A DNA stretch of 64,000 bases from Cerina sp048266425 (GTDB taxonomy: Bacteria > Bacteroidota > Bacteroidia > Flavobacteriales > Flavobacteriaceae): the NCBI GenBank assembly GCA_048266425.1, contig JBLWZN010000013.1:1-64000 (forward strand), in the 5' to 3' direction. This document shows positions 35,360 through 43,888 of the stretch, in pieces. A program made the translations under genes and the position numbers. How positions within the stretch are numbered: the first letter of the stretch is position 1; every line of letters begins with the position of its first letter. Below the pieces are notes generated by a model. It was not told the origin of the DNA, made no database searches, and saw only the letters and a list, made by a program, of their open reading frames with translations.

Positions 35360-36331
35360 TCATAATAGTTTTACCGCATCCTTGGCAAAATAGGTAGCAA
35401 TAATATTGGCCCCAGCTCTTTTGATGGCCGTCAATTGCTCCATCATCACCGCATCATGATCCAACCATCCTCGTTCCGCGGCCGCCTTGACCATTGCATA
35501 CTCCCCGGAGACCTGATATACGGCCACGGGTACATTAACCTCGTTCTTAATTTCCCTCACAATGTCAAGATAACACAATCCGGGTTTGACCATCACAATG
35601 TCCGCCCCTTCATCTATATCCATTTCGGCTTCCGTAATGGCTTCAAACCGATTGGCATAATCCATCTGGTAAGTCTTTTTATCGCCGAAGCCCGGTGCGC
35701 TATCCAAGGCGTCCCTAAAAGGCCCGTAGAAGGCTGAAGCGTATTTGGCACTATAGGCCATGATTCCAGTATTTATATAACCTTCGTCCTCCAGCGCTTC
35801 ACGAATAGAAAGGATCCGTCCATCCATCATATCACTGGGAGCCACAAAATCGGCTCCCGCCCTGGCATGGGACAGGCTCATTTCAGTTAGGACCTCAACG
35901 GATTCATCGTTTAATATTTGATCGTGTTCCACGATTCCGTCATGCCCATATGAAGAATACGGATCCAAAGCTACATCGGTCATCACCAACATATCGGGAC
36001 AAGCATGTTTTACAGTCTTAATGGCCCGCTGCATTAAGCCATCGGGATTCACCGCCTCTTTGCCTTTGTTGTCCTTTAGTTTATCGGGTACTTTTACAAA
36101 AAGCAAGACCGATTTAAGACCTAGGCCCCAAAGTTCCTTCACCTCCTTTTCCAGAAGATCTAAACTGTAACGGAAATAATTGGGCATGGACGAAATTTCC
36201 TCCTTAACATTCTGGCCTTCCACCACAAAAAGTGGCACTAAAAAATCATTGGGAGATAAAATTGTTTCCCTCACGAGGGAACGAATGGCCTCATTGGTTC
36301 TTAATCTTCTATTTCTTCTTAGTGGATACAT
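35360..36331 (-). CDS. hemB: Porphobilinogen synthase
   Basis: Condenses two 5-aminolevulinate molecules to porphobilinogen. Active-site lysines lie in MAYSAKYASAFYGPFRDA and VMVKPGLCYLDIV. The metal-site segment reads DVALDPYSSYGHDGI: the cysteines of zinc enzymes (DVCLCxYTSHGHCG) are replaced by Ala, Asp and Asp, so this is a magnesium-type enzyme. Length 323 is normal. Last gene of the minus-strand heme series starting at hemA. Confidence 0.95.
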   Translation of the reverse strand: MYPLRRNRRLRTNEAIRSLVRETILSPNDFLVPLFVVEGQNVKEEISSMPNYFRYSLDLLEKEVKELWGLGLKSVLLFVKVPDKLKDNKGKEAVNPDGLMQRAIKTVKHACPDMLVMTDVALDPYSSYGHDGIVEHDQILNDESVEVLTEMSLSHARAGADFVAPSDMMDGRILSIREALEDEGYINTGIMAYSAKYASAFYGPFRDALDSAPGFGDKKTYQMDYANRFEAITEAEMDIDEGADIVMVKPGLCYLDIVREIKNEVNVPVAVYQVSGEYAMVKAAAERGWLDHDAVMMEQLTAIKRAGANIIATYFAKDAVKLL

Positions 36332-36338
36332 ATAACAT

Positions 36339-36360
36339 CAGTTTTCAGTAGTCAGTTTGC
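36339..36360. repeat. CAGTTTTCAGT-type intergenic repeat (family F)
   Basis: CAGTTTTCAGT-AG-TCAGTTTGC in the 42-base gap between hemF and hemB shares its first 11 bases with the long hairpin between sufC and sufD (57508-57551). Confidence 0.5.
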
Positions 36361-36373
36361 ACAATCCCGTATT

Positions 36374-37336
36374 CTAAACCCACTCCCTGGGTTTCTTCAA
36401 AACTTTCACCAACCGTTCCTCTTCGCTCCCTTTCTCTGGATGGTGGTCGTACACCCATTGAACATGGGGCGGTAAGCTCATTAAAATACTCTCTATACGG
36501 CCATTGGTCTTGAGGCCAAAAAGGGTGCCCTTATCGTGTACCAAGTTGAATTCTACGTACCTTCCTCGTCTTATCTCTTGCCAATCCCTTTGTTCTTTGG
36601 TGTAGGGCAGTTCTTTTCGTTTTTCCACAATGGGGACATAGGTCTCTAAAAAACTATTTCCCACCTCTGTTACGAAGCTGTACCAATCCTGAATCGACAT
36701 ATTATCTGTTGTCTTGCAATAGTCGAAAAATAGTCCGCCTACTCCCCGAGCCTCATCCCTATGTGCGTTCCAAAAATAAGAATCGCATTGCGCCTTGTAC
36801 TTCTTATAAAATATGGCATTATGTTGATCGCAGGCTTTTTTGCATACGGTATGGAAGTGGATTGCATCTTCATCAAACAAATAATAAGGAGTTAGGTCCT
36901 GGCCTCCACCAAACCAGTGGTCTACCAAGCTGCCTTCCTTGTCATACATTTCAAAATAACGCCAATTGGCATGAACTGTTGGCACCATAGGGCTTTTGGG
37001 ATGGATGACCAAACTGAGGCCGCAGGCAAAAAAATCGGCCTCTTGGACCCCAAAATACTCTTGCATACTCTTTGGCAAGGGGCCGTGAACCGCTGATATA
37101 TTAACACCTCCCTTTTCAAATACCTTTCCGTTCTCAATAACCCGGGACCGGCCTCCACCGCCTTCTTGACGTTCCCATAAATCTTCCTTGAACTTGGCCT
37201 TGCCATCCACCTCTTCCAATTTTAAGGTGATAGTGTCCTGCAGGGTTTGGATATATTGGTAAAATTGATCTTTAATTATCCTCTCCCCAAACCTCTCCCC
37301 AGAAGACAGGGTTTGTCGCTTTTGGTTCGCACTCAT
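36374..37336 (-). CDS. hemF: Oxygen-dependent coproporphyrinogen III oxidase
   Basis: Decarboxylates coproporphyrinogen III to protoporphyrinogen IX. Marks: EGGGGRSRVIENGKVFEKGGVN, HANWRYFE, DHWFGGGQDLTPYYLFDED and the C-terminal RGRYVEFNLVHDKGTLFGL. At 320 residues it carries about 22 extra N-terminal residues (SANQKRQTLSSGERFGERI) encoded by CTCTCCCC-type repeat sequence (37280-37311). No other ATG precedes the conserved part, so the repeat is translated. The ATG overlaps the GNAT stop by four bases. Confidence 0.94.
   Translation of the reverse strand: MSANQKRQTLSSGERFGERIIKDQFYQYIQTLQDTITLKLEEVDGKAKFKEDLWERQEGGGGRSRVIENGKVFEKGGVNISAVHGPLPKSMQEYFGVQEADFFACGLSLVIHPKSPMVPTVHANWRYFEMYDKEGSLVDHWFGGGQDLTPYYLFDEDAIHFHTVCKKACDQHNAIFYKKYKAQCDSYFWNAHRDEARGVGGLFFDYCKTTDNMSIQDWYSFVTEVGNSFLETYVPIVEKRKELPYTKEQRDWQEIRRGRYVEFNLVHDKGTLFGLKTNGRIESILMSLPPHVQWVYDHHPEKGSEEERLVKVLKKPREWV
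37280..37311. repeat. Degenerate family A repeat at the 5' end of hemF
   Basis: Two tandem CCTCTCCCC units separated by AAA, followed by AGAAGACAGGG. The composition and order match degenerate family A copies such as 19315-19343, and the palindrome is poor. It encodes QTLSSGERFGER in HemF. Confidence 0.45.
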
Positions 37337-37863
37337 ATATTCGGTATTTTAAGTTCGTACAACTCCATATCCATAGGAGGTTCATTCGGGGGAGTGTGTT
37401 CGTTATTTAGGGTCATTTTCCATACAAAGCCCGCATTTTCAGCCACCTTAAGGCTTGCTATGTTACTTTGATGGGCTATTATATGAAGTACTTTTAATTG
37501 CAGTTCTGAAAAAGCATAAGAAGATAAGTTCTCGACTACCGCGGTCATGACACCTTTCCCTTCCCAGCCCTTGTCAATACAATACGCAAATTCCCCCTGC
37601 TTCTTATCCCAGTCCAGATCTTTGAGAATGATAAGTCCGACAATATTTCCCGAAACCTTTTCCTTGATAGCAAAAGTAAATTCAACCTTCTCATCAGCTT
37701 CCCAATTCTTTCGATTGATATAGGCCTCGGAATCGGTCGGATTAGTATTCTGGGCAAGCGTTTTGGGAAGATATCGATTAAACCGATTGGTATTGGAAAC
37801 CATAAACCGGCATAAACTGGTAGCTTCTTCCGGTATTAGCGGCTCTATCCTGAAGTTTTCCAT
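37333..37863 (-). CDS. GNAT family N-acetyltransferase, RimJ/RimL type
   Basis: A 176-residue acetyltransferase. The acetyl-CoA loop appears as CIDKGWEGKGVMTAVV (R/QxxGxG variant), with AHQSNIASLKVAENAGF at the end as in RimJ/RimL N-terminal acetyltransferases. Its target is unknown. It lies within the heme operon between hemE and hemF and overlaps hemF by four bases, so it is co-expressed with heme enzymes although no role in the pathway is known. Confidence 0.83.
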   Translation of the reverse strand: MENFRIEPLIPEEATSLCRFMVSNTNRFNRYLPKTLAQNTNPTDSEAYINRKNWEADEKVEFTFAIKEKVSGNIVGLIILKDLDWDKKQGEFAYCIDKGWEGKGVMTAVVENLSSYAFSELQLKVLHIIAHQSNIASLKVAENAGFVWKMTLNNEHTPPNEPPMDMELYELKIPNI

Positions 37864-37999
37864 TTAAGTGCTCTCCCCCTGCCCTCTCTCAAGTTCATCT
37901 AGATATCGGTCCAACAAAATAGTTCTGACAAGGACCTTGCAAGAAGAGGCAGGAGGTTTTTAAAAGTTTAATATCTTCAATTTATTCCCTGAGGTAAAG

Positions 38000-39028
38000 T
38001 TAAGAACTTTTATACTCCTTAACGGCGTCTATAAATGCCTTTGCATTTTCTATGGGTATATTCGGCAAAATTCCATGCCCCAGATTTACGATATATTTAT
38101 CCTTGCCAAATTCGTTAATCATCTGGGTGACCATCCTTTTGATTTCAGCTGGGGGGGAAAGCAATCTTGCGGGATCAAAATTTCCTTGCAAAGTGATGTT
38201 GCCACCCGTTAATTTTCTCGCGCTATGTGGAGAACAGGTCCAGTCTACCCCTAAGGCCGCAGCTCCAGAAACGGACATTTCCTTTAAAGCGAACCAACAT
38301 CCTTTTCCAAAAACGATAACAGGGGTTTCTTCCTTCAAGGCATCGATAATCTGCTTGATATACCTCCAAGAAAATTCCTGATAGTCGGTTGGCGACAACA
38401 TACCTCCCCAAGAATCAAAAATCTGAACGGCATTAACACCTGCCCTCACTTTGGCCTTTAAATAATCAATTGTTGTATCCGTGATTTTTTGCAACATTTG
38501 ATGGGCCGCAACGGGTTGGGTAAAACAGAATTCCTTGGCCTTGTCAAAGGTCTTGCTGCCCTCGCCTTGAACGCAATAGCAAAGGATGGTCCAGGGAGAC
38601 CCGGCAAATCCAATTAGCGGAATCTTATCGGCCAACTTCTCCTTGGTCATTTTTATGGCCTGCATCACATAATCCAGGGCCAGTTCTGCGTTGGGCACCA
38701 GTACGTTTTCCACATCCTTTTGAGTGCGAATTGGTCTCGGTATATAAGGTCCAAAGTTTGGTTTCATCTGCACTTCTATTCCCATAGCCTGCGGAATAAC
38801 CAAAATATCGCTGAACAAAATAGCTGCGTCCATACCATAGCGCCTAATGGGCTGCACCGTAATTTCAGAAGCTAGATCGGGGGTCTGGCAACGGGTAAAA
38901 AAATCGAATTCCTTACGGATTTCCATGAATTCCGGCAAATAACGCCCGGCCTGCCTCATCATCCAAACAGGAGGCCGATCTACGGACTCTCCCTTAAGCG
39001 CTCTTAAAAATAGATCGTTCTTTATCAT
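38000..39028 (-). CDS. hemE: Uroporphyrinogen decarboxylase
   Basis: Removes four acetate carboxyls from uroporphyrinogen III. The family signature RPPVWMMRQAGRYLPE lies at residues 18-33 and GFAGSPWTILCYCVQG near 146; the catalytic Asp is in ILFSDILVIPQAMG. Length 342 is normal. Separated by about 50 bases from hemCD. Confidence 0.96.
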   Translation of the reverse strand: MIKNDLFLRALKGESVDRPPVWMMRQAGRYLPEFMEIRKEFDFFTRCQTPDLASEITVQPIRRYGMDAAILFSDILVIPQAMGIEVQMKPNFGPYIPRPIRTQKDVENVLVPNAELALDYVMQAIKMTKEKLADKIPLIGFAGSPWTILCYCVQGEGSKTFDKAKEFCFTQPVAAHQMLQKITDTTIDYLKAKVRAGVNAVQIFDSWGGMLSPTDYQEFSWRYIKQIIDALKEETPVIVFGKGCWFALKEMSVSGAAALGVDWTCSPHSARKLTGGNITLQGNFDPARLLSPPAEIKRMVTQMINEFGKDKYIVNLGHGILPNIPIENAKAFIDAVKEYKSS

Positions 39029-39080
39029 TCACTATTAAATAACTGATTCCAGGAGCCATAATATAATTGGCCCTTGGGTA

Positions 39081-40661
39081 TTAGTTTAAAACAAAAGTTT
39101 CATTTACCAAGGCAATTACGTCCTCTACTGTGGCAATTTTGGCAATCTTAACTTCCTTAAAATGTTTCATGGCTTCGTTGGCGGTAGTTTCACCAATACA
39201 AAAGGCTTTCCTTTCCCCCACCTTGTTTTTAAGTAAATAACTTTGGACGGTAGACGGGCTGAAGAACATTACCCCTTTAATGGAACCATCCAATTTTACA
39301 GGGTCCAATTTCGTTTGATAGGCTTTTATTTCGTGAACCTTGATAAGGTTTTCTTCCAGTTTGTCGGTCAGGGTATCCATTCGTATATCACTACAAAAAT
39401 AGGTGACCTCCGTACCCTCTATATATTCTACAAGATAATCGGCGAGCTCTTCGGCGTTTTTTGCAACATGCTTAACCGGACCGATCCTACGTTCTATAAA
39501 CCGTTTGGTTTTTTTTCCAACGCAGTAAATATTATTAAACCGAAGTTCTTCCTTGGAAAAATTAGTCAACAAGGATTCTACCGTGTTTTTACTGGTAATG
39601 ATTACGTTACGGATGGGAGATCGTACTACACTTTTGTGGATACGGTTAATACTTATCTTTACGAAATCGCTGCTTTCCGCAACAATCCCCTTTTTGAACA
39701 AGTACTTTTGATCTTCCGACAATGTTTTCGTAGAATAGACATTGGGTATGCGTTGCATGGTTGTCAACCCATCCATCAATCGCTTTCCGCCTCGGGCAAG
39801 AACATAATCTGCACAAATTTTAGCCAATTCGCCGTGCTCCCCAAGTGGAACCGTTTTTTCGACCTCTATCTTTTTTGTACCATCCTCGCTCAGCAGTACT
39901 CCTTTAAAAGATATCGAATCATTTTTTATAAGGGCCAGTGCCCCAATAGGAGCGGTGCAGCCACCTTCCAACAGATTTAGGAAGGTCCTTTCAATGGTTG
40001 TACAAATTTCGGTCTCTTCATGGTTCAGAGCGGTACAGATTTCCCTTATTTCGGCATCTGCATCCCTGGAAACCACCATTATGGCACCTTGGCCCGGCGC
40101 CGGAGTCATCCATCCCAAACCTACGGATTCTTCTGGTTTTACACCAATCCGCTCCAAACCGGCACCGGCAAATATTGCGCCGTTCCAGTTGTTATCCTTC
40201 AATTTTTGAAGTCGCGAATTTACATTTCCCCGCAAATCGGCGATCGAATGGGTTGGATACCTGTTGAGCCATTGGGCCTTACGACGAAGACTACCTGTTG
40301 CTACAACCCCTTCCTTTTGGCTCAAAAATTCCTCATTGTTCTTATAGACCAATATGTCATAGTAGTTGCCCCGTTCCAATACCGCGGCCTGTACGATTCC
40401 CTCTGGCAAAACCGTGGGCACATCCTTTAGGGAGTGGACGGCAATGTCTATATCATTATTTAAAAGGGCCAAGTCCAAATTTCTGGTAAAAACACCTACC
40501 ATCCCCATTTGGTAAAGCGGTTTGTCCAAAACCAGGTCCCCAGTAGATTTTACGGGGACCAACACCGTATGGTGTCCGAGTTTTTCAAGATTCCCCTGTA
40601 CGGTTTTCGCTTGCCATAGCGCCAATTCACTATCTCTAGTGCCAATTCGGATTATGCTCAT
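39081..40661 (-). CDS. hemCD: Hydroxymethylbilane synthase-uroporphyrinogen III synthase fusion
   Basis: A bifunctional 526-residue protein covering two successive steps of tetrapyrrole synthesis. Residues 1-300 are HemC, with IGTRDSELALWQA at 6-18, HSLKDVP with the catalytic aspartate (D80), and C235 in LLEGGCTAPIGAL for the dipyrromethane cofactor. Residues 320-520 have the two-lobe pattern of HemD (VIITSKNTVESLL, IYCVGKKTKRF, FFSPSTVQSYLL, KAFCIGETTANE). HemD sequences are poorly conserved, so this half rests on these short patterns and position. It overlaps hemA by four bases. Confidence 0.92.
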   Translation of the reverse strand: MSIIRIGTRDSELALWQAKTVQGNLEKLGHHTVLVPVKSTGDLVLDKPLYQMGMVGVFTRNLDLALLNNDIDIAVHSLKDVPTVLPEGIVQAAVLERGNYYDILVYKNNEEFLSQKEGVVATGSLRRKAQWLNRYPTHSIADLRGNVNSRLQKLKDNNWNGAIFAGAGLERIGVKPEESVGLGWMTPAPGQGAIMVVSRDADAEIREICTALNHEETEICTTIERTFLNLLEGGCTAPIGALALIKNDSISFKGVLLSEDGTKKIEVEKTVPLGEHGELAKICADYVLARGGKRLMDGLTTMQRIPNVYSTKTLSEDQKYLFKKGIVAESSDFVKISINRIHKSVVRSPIRNVIITSKNTVESLLTNFSKEELRFNNIYCVGKKTKRFIERRIGPVKHVAKNAEELADYLVEYIEGTEVTYFCSDIRMDTLTDKLEENLIKVHEIKAYQTKLDPVKLDGSIKGVMFFSPSTVQSYLLKNKVGERKAFCIGETTANEAMKHFKEVKIAKIATVEDVIALVNETFVLN

Positions 40662-41914
40662 TTATGGTCTACTTCTAATTGAAATACTCTTTGAATAAGT
40701 TCCAAACTAGTATCGGAATCGGTATCGTTTCCTTTGAGGTGATTGGCAAAGTGGGTAGTAATCTTTTGGATAATGCGATCGGAAATAATCTCCGCCTGTA
40801 AATGGTTATAATCGGGCAGTTTTTTACTTTGAAAATCCAGCTCTTCCTCTTTCATGGTCTTCAACCTCTTTTTCAGGGCCTTGATTACGGGCGCAAATTT
40901 TCGGTTTTCCAGCCATTGGATAAACTCGCCCATAACATCTTGGATAATGGCTTCCGCTTGAGGGATGTATTGTTTTCTCTTTTCCAAGGTCTTGTCCGTC
41001 ATTTGGGAAAGATGATCCAAGTGGATGACCGATATATTTTCCATTTCCGACACTTCAGCTGCCACATTTTTTGGAATGGAAAGATCAAGGATCAACAACG
41101 GTTTTTTTGCATGGATAAGATCTTTGGAAATGGTGGGTGATTGTCCGCCGGTCGCTACTACCAAAACGTCCGTATTCCGTATTTCGGTCTGAAGATCTCC
41201 GTAGTCCTTGACCAATAGATTGAACTTCCCTGCTATTTGTTCCGCCTTGCCCTTGGTCCTGTTTATCAGGGTAATATGTGGATTTTTGGTGTGCTTTATT
41301 AGATTCTCGCAGGTATTACGGCCAATTTTCCCAGTTCCGAAGAGCAGGATATTCTTGTTTTGGATATCAGGAACGTTGGACAAAATATATTGTACGGATG
41401 CAAAGGCTACGGAAGTGGCCCCAGAGGAAATTTCCGTTTCGTTCTTGATGCGTTTGCTTGCTTGAATCACGGAATTGCAAAGCCGTTCTATAAACGGATT
41501 GGCAATTCCCAACCTTTTGGAACGGTTAAAGCTCTGTTTTAATTGACCGACGATCTCAAAATCGCCCAAAATCTGGCTGTCAAGTCCGGTGCCCACCCTA
41601 AAAATATGCTCAATGGCCTCGTTATTTTTGTATACATAGGCCACCTCCTGAAATTCCTCCAAAGTGCCTTGGCTATGGTCACACAATAGTTTTATCAGTT
41701 GAAAAGGATGTTGGGCAAATCCGTTAAGCTCCGTTCGGTTACAGGTAGATGTGACCAAAAGACCATCTATTCCATGCTCCTTGGCCCGATTCAATAGGCT
41801 ATCCATAGCGTTACTGTCAAGACTAAACTTGCCACGAACAACCGCATCCGCCTTTTTGTAGCTGACACCTATGGTATAAAAAGAATTTAGTTTGGTAATG
41901 TGGTAATTCTTCAT
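40658..41914 (-). CDS. hemA: Glutamyl-tRNA reductase
   Basis: First enzyme of the C5 route, reducing glutamyl-tRNA to glutamate-1-semialdehyde. The catalytic cysteine lies in STCNRTELN near residue 60; GTGLDSQILGDFEIVGQLK and the NADPH motif NILLFGTGKIGRNTCENL follow, then SIPKNVAAEV. Length 418 is normal. It opens the minus-strand heme operon. The next enzyme, HemL, is not in this window. Confidence 0.95.
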   Translation of the reverse strand: MKNYHITKLNSFYTIGVSYKKADAVVRGKFSLDSNAMDSLLNRAKEHGIDGLLVTSTCNRTELNGFAQHPFQLIKLLCDHSQGTLEEFQEVAYVYKNNEAIEHIFRVGTGLDSQILGDFEIVGQLKQSFNRSKRLGIANPFIERLCNSVIQASKRIKNETEISSGATSVAFASVQYILSNVPDIQNKNILLFGTGKIGRNTCENLIKHTKNPHITLINRTKGKAEQIAGKFNLLVKDYGDLQTEIRNTDVLVVATGGQSPTISKDLIHAKKPLLILDLSIPKNVAAEVSEMENISVIHLDHLSQMTDKTLEKRKQYIPQAEAIIQDVMGEFIQWLENRKFAPVIKALKKRLKTMKEEELDFQSKKLPDYNHLQAEIISDRIIQKITTHFANHLKGNDTDSDTSLELIQRVFQLEVDHK

Positions 41915-41934
41915 GAATTGAATTCAAACGGATA

Positions 41935-41942
41935 CAAAAATA
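41935..41942 (-). promoter_or_regulatory. Promoter -7 element of the heme operon
   Basis: TATTTTTG on the minus strand, 20 bases upstream of the hemA ATG, matches TAnnTTTG. The -33 region is weak (TTA about 21 bases further up). The short leader suggests that transcription starts within about 15 bases of the ATG. Confidence 0.5.
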
Positions 41943-42014
41943 AAATCCTTAACTTTATAAAAGTAACGCTGAAGGAACTATTAATAACGTTTCAAGCTTT
42001 TTTGAAGAAGATTC

Positions 42015-42044
42015 TGGACAATCCTTCAAAAACTACTATTTTTG
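42015..42044 (+). promoter_or_regulatory. Promoter of the AraC regulator gene
   Basis: TGG at 42015-42017, a 19-base spacer and TATTTTTG at 42037-42044 fit the Bacteroidota sigma-A consensus well. Transcription would start near 42050, so the dyad at 42070-42096 lies in the leader. Confidence 0.6.
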
Positions 42045-42069
42045 TAGACAATAAAGGGGTTCTGAATGG

Positions 42070-42096
42070 TTCTATTTAGAGTCGTTCTAAATAGAA
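42070..42096. promoter_or_regulatory. Perfect 27-bp dyad resembling a Fur-family (Irr/ICE-type) operator
   Basis: TTCTATTTAGA-GTCGT-TCTAAATAGAA has perfect 11-bp arms. Its core TTTAGAGTCGTTCTAAA differs by one base from the rhizobial iron control element TTTAGAAnnnTTCTAAA bound by Irr. It sits 20 bases before the AraC gene and 130 bases from hemA. A protein roadblock in the leader or an RNA hairpin are both possible. Confidence 0.6.
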
Positions 42097-42115
42097 AAAA
42101 TAAAATGGAGAAAAA

Positions 42116-43006
42116 ATGATGGAGAAAAATAACGCTGAAGGTTCGTTTGAAGAAGTGTTTTTTGAGGATGGCTTTTATGTCTTAAAAATACAAAACGATG
42201 GCCTGAATACTCAAAAAGTTGTTCGGGATATCGACAGTTCCTTTATTCAATTTCATTTTTGTTTAAAGGGCAATGCCAAGTTTATCTTCAATGAAGGCCG
42301 ATACGCTTTGGAAGTATCCGAGGAAAGCTCGCTATTGCTTTACAATACCCAGATGGATTTACCATTAAATTTGGAACTGCATGCCAATTCCTGGCTAGTA
42401 TCCATAGTCATGACCATTAGAAAGTTTCATTCCCTATTTTCCAAGGAAGCAAATTATATCCCTTTTCTAAGCAAGGAAAACAAGGATAAAAAATATTACT
42501 CCCAAGAAAAAGTCACCCCCGCAATTGCCGTAATTCTTAGCCAATTGATGAACTATCACCTACATCCCTCTATAAAGGAGCTTTATATCCGAGGGAAGGT
42601 CTACGAACTTATTTCCCTTTATTTCAATAGAACCGATGATACCGACATGGATCAATGTCCCTTTTTGGTTAGCGAGGACAACGTAAAGCGGATTAGAAAA
42701 GCGAAGGAAATAATGATTGCCCGAATGTCCGAACCGCCGAGCTTAACGGAACTTGCCGAAGAAATTGGCCTTAGCCTTAAAAAGCTAAAGGAAGGGTTTA
42801 AACAAATCTATGGGGATTCGGTCTACGGTTTTTTGTTTGATTACAAAATGGAGTATTCCAGAAAAATGTTGGAATATGGCCAGCATAATGTCAATGAGGT
42901 AGGACTAAAGGTTGGGTATAGTACGGCTAGCCATTTTATTGCGGCCTTTAAAAAGAAATATGGCACAACGCCCAAAAAATATCTGATGGCATTGGCGAAC
43001 GGTTAA
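42116..43006 (+). CDS. AraC family transcriptional regulator divergent from hemA
   Basis: A 296-residue regulator. Residues 1-180 are a cupin-like sensor domain without a recognised ligand motif (IQFHFCLKGNAKFIFNEGRYALEVSEESSLLLY). Residues 195-292 contain the two helix-turn-helix units of AraC proteins (SLTELAEEIGLSLKKLKEGFKQIYG and NVNEVGLKVGYSTASHFIAAFKKKYGTTPKKYL). ATG 42116 or 42119 is the start. Divergence from the heme operon and a dyad in its leader suggest that it controls heme or iron genes; this is inferred. Confidence 0.88.
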   Translation: MMEKNNAEGSFEEVFFEDGFYVLKIQNDGLNTQKVVRDIDSSFIQFHFCLKGNAKFIFNEGRYALEVSEESSLLLYNTQMDLPLNLELHANSWLVSIVMTIRKFHSLFSKEANYIPFLSKENKDKKYYSQEKVTPAIAVILSQLMNYHLHPSIKELYIRGKVYELISLYFNRTDDTDMDQCPFLVSEDNVKRIRKAKEIMIARMSEPPSLTELAEEIGLSLKKLKEGFKQIYGDSVYGFLFDYKMEYSRKMLEYGQHNVNEVGLKVGYSTASHFIAAFKKKYGTTPKKYLMALANG

Positions 43007-43079
43007 GGTCCTATTTAAAAATCCCTAGCGGCTTCCTCAACATCTGGACAAAAAGTTTTAATCCCATTAATCAGAAAAA

Positions 43080-43865
43080 ATGAAAAAGTACAAGAACATT
43101 TTAATGGAGAAAGATGGACATCTGGCCACCTTGATCATCAATCGACCAAATAAATTGAACGCGCTGAATCGGGAGACCATCGAAGAATTGCATCAGGCAT
43201 TAACCGAATTGGACCAGAACAAAAAAATTAAGGCCATTATTCTCACAGGAAGCGGCGATAAAGCCTTTGTCGCCGGTGCCGATATCTCGGAATTTGCCAA
43301 CTTTTCCCAGAAAGAAGGTTCCAAACTTGCAGCAAAGGGCCAAAAACTGCTTTTTGATTATGTGGAAAACCTTGGGACCCCGGTTATTGCGGCTATTAAC
43401 GGCTTTGCGCTTGGCGGTGGTCTGGAACTGGCCATGGCCTGTCATTTTAGGGTTGCCAACACAAAGGCGAAAATGGGACTGCCCGAAGTATCCCTTGGGG
43501 TGATTCCGGGCTACGGCGGCACACAGCGATTGCCACAACTTATTGGCAAAGGCCGCGCCATGGAACTCATTATGACCGCTAACATGATAGATGCCCAGAA
43601 AGCCGTTGCATATGGGCTGGTCAACCATATGGTACCGGAGGAAGACCTACTGCCGTTCTGCTATTCCTTGGCCGACAGGATATCGAAAAATTCACCAGTT
43701 GCGATAAGTTATGCAATAAAAGCGATAAATGCGGGTTTTAGAAATAATACGGATGGCTACGCCATGGAAATTGACGCTTTTGGTGCCTGTTTTGGAACAG
43801 CTGACTTTAGCGAGGGCACCACAGCTTTTTTGGAGAAGCGAAAGGCAGATTTTCCAGGAGCCTAG
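43080..43865 (+). CDS. Enoyl-CoA hydratase/isomerase
   Basis: A 261-residue crotonase-fold protein. The CoA and oxyanion stretch AFVAGADISEFA is at about residues 62-73 and INGFALGGGLELAMACHFRVA near 106. Both catalytic glutamates appear present (LGGGLELA and LPEVSLGVIPGYGGTQRL), the pattern of a hydratase. Acts in beta-oxidation or butanoate metabolism; specificity (crotonyl or longer) is open. Followed after 23 bases by an unrelated exported protein. Confidence 0.9.
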   Translation: MKKYKNILMEKDGHLATLIINRPNKLNALNRETIEELHQALTELDQNKKIKAIILTGSGDKAFVAGADISEFANFSQKEGSKLAAKGQKLLFDYVENLGTPVIAAINGFALGGGLELAMACHFRVANTKAKMGLPEVSLGVIPGYGGTQRLPQLIGKGRAMELIMTANMIDAQKAVAYGLVNHMVPEEDLLPFCYSLADRISKNSPVAISYAIKAINAGFRNNTDGYAMEIDAFGACFGTADFSEGTTAFLEKRKADFPGA

Positions 43866-43888
43866 TGCTGCATTAAACCAACCTACAA

